A stretch of 64,000 nucleotides of DNA from Flavobacterium keumense (GTDB lineage: Bacteria; Bacteroidota; Bacteroidia; Flavobacteriales; Flavobacteriaceae). The notes under the pieces are model-generated. The model had not been told where the DNA came from, did not search any database, and saw only the letters and a program-made list of their open reading frames with translations. The position numbers and the translations under genes are program-made. The stretch lies in assembly GCF_029866485.1 (NCBI RefSeq), contig NZ_CP092332.1:2232001-2296000 (forward strand), read 5' to 3'. Below are positions 40,801-49,800 of this stretch, one piece after another. The first letter of the stretch is position 1. Each line of letters starts with the position of its first letter.

Positions 40801-43800
40801 TAACACGTTGATCCACTCACTCCTGCTTCAACTATAGGCAAAGCTTGAATATTAATCGTAACGTCTTCATAAACTGCAGCAGAGGAAGGGCATCCTGCTT
40901 TTGGTGTTACAAACAATCGAACAACAGCAGTCTTATTTGTAGGTTCGTTGATGGATAATCCAGAACTATATGTTGGATTCAAAGGATTTGCAGAATTAGC
41001 AATAATACTTCCTGGTCCACTTAGAACACTCCAATTTACGGATTGATAATTAGTAGCTGTTCCATTCAAAGTAATTTGCGGACTATTAACACACATTTGA
41101 ACATCACTAGCTGCTACTGTAGGCTTTTTAACAATATCCAAACGAATTACACTCGAATTAGCTGGACAAGTTGAATTACTTACTCCTGTTAATTTCAAAT
41201 AAACATAACCCAAATTACTATCATCTGCACTTGGAGTATATACCGGTTTTAAAATTGACGAATCACTAAATACTCCTGATTGGTACGTTGAACTTGAGGT
41301 TCCATTGCTATTTTGCGAACTTGTCCATGATACGGTGGCAACATTATCTGCTGTTGCTTGTGACAATGTAAACGTACTACCCTCACAAATTGAAGCATTG
41401 ACACCCGCATTGACACCCGTTCCTTGAGCAATTGTCAATTCCATTGTATCGGTAACTAATGTTCCGCAACTTGTACTAGCTACTTTTAAAGTTAAATATA
41501 CTTTCCCTAAAGCAATATCTGCTGCACTTGGTACATAAGTAGGATTTACAGCATGAACATTTGAGAATGTTCCTGTTGCCAATGTTGTTCGATTAATATC
41601 CTGATAAGCTACCCATTCCAAATTAGTAGGTAAATTATCATAATTTGCCGCCGTGGCATTTACTAAATTGTAAGTCGATGTTTCGCAAATTGTAGCGTCT
41701 GGTCCTGCAGTAACTGTTGGCTGTGGATTAATTGTTACAGTCATAGTATCTGTAACTTCACTAGTACAAGGACTTGAATTGGTAGCGTGTAAAGTAAGGG
41801 TAATAATTCCGGTCTCATTAGTACCTGGAATATATTCTGGAGACAATGTATTTAAAGTTGATGCTTTTATAGTACCTGTTCCATTTTCAGTCCAATAATA
41901 ATTGGTTGAATTTGTTACACTTGCATTACTATTAACAACTATTGGAGTTCCTTGACAAAATACTGCATCCGTACCTGCATTAACTATAGCCTTAGGTATT
42001 AAGTTTACCTTAATCACTTCCGAATCAGATGTAGAACAACCACTTAATGGCTGCGCTGTTACAGTTAATAGTACAAAACCATTTGCTATTTCAGCAATTG
42101 TAGGAGTTACTAATGGAGTTTCCGAAGTTCCATTTACAATGGTACCAACAGTACTCATACCTGTTGTGTTCGTCCATATAATAGAATTTGCATCATTTAC
42201 AGTAATTACATCTGGTAAAGTAAATGTCTCTGCACACATTGTAACTTCGTTTGAAGAAGCTACAATGGTTGGATTTTTATGAACTGTAATAACAACTTGA
42301 TCTGTAACTGCAACCTGTGAACAATTGGCATTTGGCATTGCCGATATCGTCAGTGTAACCGTAGATAAATCATTTGACCCTAAAACATAAGATGGTCTTA
42401 TCCCTCCATTAGAACCTGAATAATTAAAAGCTCCATTTCCAGATGTAGTCCAAGTTACAGTACTAAAATTACTTGCTGTAGCTGTTCCTAAAGAAACGGT
42501 TGTTCCTTGACAAACAGTTTGATCAATTCCAGCAAAAACTTTAGGCTTAGAGTACAAAGTAACTGTCATAGAATCTACAACTTGGGAACAACCATTGACA
42601 CCTCCTGCAGTTAGATACATTGTAATTGTATTTACCCCCGAAGAATTAGCATAATCAGTTGGATCTGGAATATATTTAGCCTGCAATGGATTAGTCCCAG
42701 TTTGAATAGTTCCAGCTCCATCGGTTGTCCAAGTGTAATTAATACCGTTACTAGCCGTTCCATTAAGTGAAATAAATGCAATTCCTTCACATGCAGTTTG
42801 ATTGGATCCAGCATCTACCGTTGGTGATGGAAAAATGGTAACCGTTACCGTATCTGAAACTGGCGTAGGACATTGTGCTGCACCTTGAACTGTTAATGTT
42901 AAAGTTACTGTTCCTGAGGATCCCGGATTAGGAACTACAACAGGGGTAAGTGTAGTTTCTGTTCCTGCACTAATTGTTGCTGGTCCCGAAATAGTCCAAT
43001 TAAATACTGATCCCGAAGGTACACTAGCACCCGAGATGGTATGAGTTCCTGTCTGACAAATACTTGCATCTACACCTGCATTTACAATTGGACTCGGCAC
43101 AATCGTAACAGCAACTTCAGCAAAAGCATTGGTACAAACAGCATTCAAAGCAGTCGCTGTCAATCTTAAATTAACTGTACCTGATTGTGTAGTTGTTGGT
43201 GTGAACACTGTGGCCAAACTAGTACTAGGAGCAAAACTACCTAATCCATTTGATGAAGTCCATGCTAAAGCTGCATAATTAGTAGCTGAAACTTCAGCAG
43301 TTGTTAATGTCAATGACTGTCCTTGACAAATAGTTCTTGTACTTGGAACCGATACAGAGGGGCTTGCAATTATGGTTATTGTTTTAGAAGAAATGGCATT
43401 GACTCCACATTGACTATATCCTTCAGCTGTCATTGTTAGTGTAACCGTTCCTACCTGACCTGGTGCTGGATTGTATCTTGGTGTTAAACTATGTATAGTA
43501 CTTGCATCCAAAGTTCCAGGACCTGTGGCTGTCCAAGTAAGCGATGAATAGTTCTGAGCTGTTGCATCTCCGCTCACTAAAGTATAAGACGTACCTTCGC
43601 AAATAGTTATATTGACACCTGCGTTAGCCGTTGGTTTTTTCACAATAGTTACAACCATTGTATCAACTACTTCTGGACAATTTGAATCACTCAACCCATG
43701 AAGTGTTAAAGTAACTGTTCCATTTAAAATATCTGTAGCATTGGGTTGGTACGTTGTAGTAGCCGAATTTGGATTAACAAATCCAGAAGTGCCTGACGAG

Positions 43801-46800
43801 CTACTTGTCCAATTTACACTCGAAGTATGCGTTACAGCTCCTGCTAAACTTATTGTAGCGCCTTCACAAATAGTTTGGTCTAATCCTGCATTGACTACTT
43901 GCTTGGGATCAAGATGCAAAACAATAAAGTCAGAAACAGAATTAGTACAAGGGGAAACACCATTTACTGTTACTGTTAATGTAATAGGTGTTCCTGCAGC
44001 AATTTCAGCTGCACTTGGAGTATATATTGGATTTAATACTGATGGATTACTAAAAGTCCCTCTATTAACACCACTACTCGAGTTTGAACTCCAAGTAATC
44101 GTCCCTGTATTTTGTCCTATCACCCCTGTTATTTGAAACGGTTCATTTGAACAATTATTTCTATTTTCTACACCTGCATCTACTGTAGGTAGTTTTTGTA
44201 TCGTTACCGTTTTAGTAGTTGTTGCCAATGCACAAACAGGGTCACCAATAGCCGTAAATTGTAATGTAAATCCATTAGTATCATTTGTACCTGGTACATA
44301 CGTTGCTGTTTCAGAATTAGCATTCGTGAAGGTTCCATTAGAGGTACCTACAGTTGTCCATAACACCGAACTTTCATTAGTTGCTATAGCGGTTGCAGTA
44401 AATACACTGCCTTCGCAAATAGTTTCAGAAGGAATTGTATTTACAGTTGGGGCTGGTTTAATAGTGATTACTATTTCTTTATAATCCGTCAGGGCACATA
44501 ATGCATCTGACTTTGCTAATAAACGTAGAGTCACTGAATTGTTCAACAAATCAGCTGCAGAAAAATTATATGTTGTAACTAATGCTGTATTGTTATCAAA
44601 AGTACCCGTTCCAGTAGTAGTCCATAAATAAGTCGTACTAGCAGTAGCATTGCCAACTGAATTGCCATTCAGAGCATAGGATGTTTGGGAATTACAAATA
44701 GTATCAGTAGTTTTTGCAAAAGTTACCACTGGTTTTTTAATTACGTTCAGTGTAATTTGTTTAGTTGTTACTCCAGCACATGGCAAAATACTCGAAACAC
44801 TAACTTCTAATACAACTGTTGTACTTGAAGGGTCTGGAGTATAAATTGGTGTTGCTGTATTTGCAGCAGACAATGTACCTGCTCCCGAAACAACTCTCCA
44901 TTGAATAGTAGTAGCATTGTGGTTAGCAAAACTAGCGGTTAACTGTTTTGCAGTATTTTCACAAAATGTATAATTCGGTTGCGTGGCATCTATTGTAGCT
45001 TTTTTAGCAATGTTAACACGAATTGTTTTTACTATAGGAGTTGCACAAGGTGCTATAGGAGTAACAGTTAATACTAAATTCGCATAACCCGTAGCTATAT
45101 CTACAGCTGATGGAGTATAAATAGGAGTAAATGTTGTACTTCCTGTTAAGGAACTAGCATTTGTTGTTGTCCATTGTACAGAAGCAACCGAAGTTGGATT
45201 AACTACATTAATTTGACTTAGAGGTACTTGATAGGTATCTGTTTCACAAATAGTAACCTGAGTGGGATTAACCGTAATTACAGGATTTTTAACAGTTAAA
45301 TGTTCAACAGTACTAGAAATAGTACCTACACAGGGAGCAATAGCATCTCCTGTTAAAGTTAATACAACTTTACCTGATGCAATTTCATTTGGACCTGGAA
45401 TATATTCTACAACTCGACTTGTATCCGAAGTTGAAAAACTTCCATCTCCGCCATTTTTAGTCCATTTTAAATTAGTTACTTGAGTGGCAATCGCATCCGA
45501 AGTTGTAATTACGCTACCTTCACAAATAGTTTGAGAAGCTCCCGCACTCAAGATTGGTTTTTTCTGAATAGGAATACGTACAGTTTTTAATACTGATGTA
45601 CTACAAGGTGCATTCGGAATAGCAGTAATTGTAACATCGATATAGCCGTTAGTAATATCAGTTGCACTTGGTGTAACTAATGGAGTTAACGAATTTGCAT
45701 TTGATATTGTGGTTCCCGTAGTTGAAGTCCAATTATAGGAAGCTACATTAGCAACTGTTGTTCCAGCTACTAATATATTAGTCGCATCTTCACAAATGGC
45801 AGCCTGAGGCGTTACGACATTTACAATTGGAGATTTGATTAAGGTTAGTGTAAAATTGCTCACCGATGGTATTGCACAAGGAGCAATTGGATTCGCTGTT
45901 AATGTTAAAATCACCGAACCACTTAAAATATCGGCAGCACTAGGTGTATAAATAGGATCGATAATATTAGAATAATCAAAAGTTCCTGTACCATTTGTTG
46001 TCCAAACTAAATTATTAACGGTAGTCAAATCAGCTGTAGCTGAAGTAATTTGAAAAGGCAAGGCACATCTTGTTAAATTAGCTCCTGCAGTTGCTACTGG
46101 TAGTTTTTGGAACGACAATTTGAATGTGTTGGATACCGAAGTTACGCAAGGAGCAATTGGATTTACTGTAATTTTTAAATTTACAAAACCAGCAGCTATA
46201 TCATCCGTAGAAGGATTATAAATTGGATTCAAAGCATCTCCCGAAGGTGAGAAAGTTCCAGTACCTGTTGTAGTCCATACAATTGAATTCGTATCGTAAG
46301 CATCTGCAGGAGAAATTGAAACCCCTCCTATGCTAAACGTGTTTTGATTCACACAAATTGATGTGTCGGCTGGAACAGTAATTACCGGTGTTTTTTGTAA
46401 ATTTAATCGAATAGTATCAGTGATTGGTCCTGAACAAGGTGCTATTGGATTTGCTGATAAAGTCAAAATAACAAATCCAGCATTATAATCAGAAGCTGAA
46501 GGAGTATAACTAGCTAATAAAGTAGTTGCATTAATGAACGTTCCTGTTCCTGATGTTGACCAAGTAACATTAGAATAATTACTAGCCGTAGCACTATTAG
46601 TTACATATGAAAATCCTTGACAAATTTCAGCAGTAAGAGGCCCCGCATCTACAGTAGGTTTTGATATAAAATGGAGTGTAATTTCTTTGAATGTCGAAGA
46701 ATTACAATTCAACGGATTTCTAGAAGCTGTTAACTTTAATTTTACTGTTCCTAAAGTATAATCTGCTGCTGAAGGTGAATATATTGGTGTCGCTGTAGTA

Positions 46801-49800
46801 GTTGACGAAAATGTCCCCGTACCAGTTGTAGTCCATGATAATGTATCATAATCAACGGGAACTACTCCTGTAATAGTATATGGCCCACTATTCACACATA
46901 GATTCACATCTGGATTAATAACTGTAATCGATGGTACTTTATTGATTACTAAAGTCATTTGATCTACAGCATTGGCATTGCAAGGGAAGTTTTTAGTAGC
47001 TACTAAAGTTAATACCACTGAACCATTGCTTTTATCGCTTATACCAGGGGTATAAGTTGGCGTCAATGTATTCCCTCCTGTAAAAGTTCCATCTCCATTG
47101 GTTGACCATTGCAAACCTACATAATTAGTTGCATTTGCATTATTAATTGTATACGTTTCTCCTTCACAAATTTGTGCATTACTTCCTGCATCGGCAGTTG
47201 GTTTAGGAACTATGGTAATAGTAGTTTCCGAACTTGATGAAATAGTACAAGGCGCAATTGCATTAGCTTCAAGGGTCAAATAAATAACTCCTGACTCACT
47301 TCCTGTAGAAGTATAAGTAGGGTTAGTCGTATTATCATTGATAAAAGAACCCGTCCCTCCACTTCTAACCCAGTTAACTGAACTTGCATTAGTCGCAGAA
47401 CCTGGTAATACTACTGAGTCCCCTTGACAAATCACCTGAGCTAAGCCAGCATTAGCCACTGGATTTTTTTGAATCGTCAATACCATTGTATCTTGGGCAT
47501 TGGTACATCCTGCTTGAGTTGTAGTAACGGTAAAAGTAACCGAACCATTCACTATATCATTGGGACTTAAAGTATAAACTGGGTCTTCATTATGAATATT
47601 ATCAAAAGTACCTGAACCCGTTGATGTCCAAGTTATAGAAGAAGAGTTGGTAACTGTAGATTGTAATTGATAAGTGGGAGTTGTTTGACAAATTGTTACA
47701 TCACCACCTGCTACAACAGTAGGCTTAGCATTAATTCGATACAAAACACTATCTGATTTAGTTGTCCCACAAGGACTTAATGGGGTCACTGTTACAGTCA
47801 AAGTAACTGTAGAATTTAAATCTGAATTACTCGGTATATAAATTGGGCTACTTGCTGTTGGATCAATAAAATATCCTCCTCCAGAAGTGGTCCATTGAAT
47901 TGTTCCTGCATTTTGTATAGAAGCCGCTACATTTATAGAACCTTCACAAACCGTAATATCAGCACCTGCATTTACAACAGGCTCTTTGACAATATTCAAA
48001 ATAAGATTATCTGATACAGGTGTTGAACAGGCATTATTTCCTGATGCACTTAACTTTAGCGTTACTGAACCTGTTGCAATATCATTAGGCCCCGGAATAT
48101 AGATTGGCGTTAACGAAGTTGCACTAACCAAAGTACCATCTCCTGTTCCTTTGGTCCAAATGATAGTATTGGCATCTACATTTTGAACAGAAGCAGAACC
48201 TGATGGAACAATATAGTTCGATCCTTCACAAATACTCGTTGTTGGCGGTCCCGCATTGACCACAGGTGCTGGAGTGATTAAAACATCTACAGTATCAAAT
48301 GTGCTTGCGCAAGTTGAATTAGAGGTGGCTTCTAAAGTAATAGTAATAGGCCCAGAATATGAAACATCTGCTGTGCTTGGGGTATAAATAGGTTTTGCTG
48401 GATCAGAAGTATTTAAAGTTCCTGTTACATTGGTAGGCAAAGTCCAAATATAATTGAATGCATTTTGTGATACTGAACCATCTAACTGAATTGGGCTTGT
48501 TCCACATGTAGCTACATCCAGACCTGCATTTGCAATTGGCTTTTTATCAATAATAATCACTAAATCTTCTGAGTACGTTTGAGTACAAGCTCCTAAACCT
48601 GTTACTGTTATTCGTAATTTTACTGAACCAGCTGCTATATCAGAAATACTTGGGGTATATTTTGGATTTAAAATATTAGTAAAATCAAAACTTCCTGTTC
48701 CTATCACTTTTGACCATACTATTGATGAAGTAGTATAATTAGATACTGAGGATTGTAACTGAATTTGATTAGTCGTTTCACACACATGGTATTGTGGAGC
48801 TCCAACAATAGTTACTACTGGTGGAGTTTGAACCGTAACCACTACAGCATTCACTTTCCTACATGATGTAGCTGATATAGTCTCTTCAAGAGTATAAGTA
48901 GTGGTTACAGTTGGAGAAACTGTTGGATTTGAATTTGTTGAACTAAACCCTATCGGATTGCTACTCCAAGAATAGGTTGATCCAAGTACTGAAGTACCAC
49001 CAATTGCAATAGAAGTACCTTGACAAATTGTTGTATTAGCAATAACTGTTGCAGAAGGAAGCGGATTTGTAGTTACCTCAAATTGATCTTGAGTAGTACA
49101 ACCAGAGGCAGTGTTTGTTACGATGTAGGTAAAAACTTGAGTTCCTAGTGTATTAAATAAAATAGTTGATTGATTCGTAGCACTAGAATAACCCAAATCA
49201 GAAGTTAAAGAATAAGTATTACCTGCAACAAATACGTCTCCAAAAGTTTTGGTACTCCCTAAACAAATAGATTGATTAGGTATGTCGGTCACCGTTGGAG
49301 TATCTTTTACTACAATAGTAACAACATTAGAAAACGAAGAAGAACAAATTCCGTTTTTAACTTCTACTCTATATTGAGTAGTATCAGTAAGTGCAGGTGC
49401 ATTATAATTGGTTGAAGTATTAGGAATATCAACCCAAGTAGCTCCGTTATTAATGGATTGCTGCCAATTAACAACATTTCCTACTTCGCTACCAAGCGTT
49501 AACAAACCTCCTGAAATTCCCTTACACACACTTGAGTTAGTTGCTGTTAATACTCCTCCATTTGATGGTGCTGTTACGTCTATAAAAGCAGGCGAAGAAA
49601 AAGCTTCTGTTGTAGTCCCGCTTTGTACAACGGCTCTAAAATACAATGGGCTAGTTAAATTTGTTACCGTATAATTAGCACTCACAACAGTAATATCTGT
49701 AACATTAGCCGAAAAATCACTTACTGTAGATGATTGCCATCTTTTTATACTTCCTGTGTAGCCCGAAATTGTTAAAACAGTAGAATTGGCACCACTACAA

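Noticed and set aside
43741..44136. 131-codon and similar frames on + across the giant adhesin
   Set aside because: Antisense shadows of repetitive coding sequence; they recur because the modules repeat.
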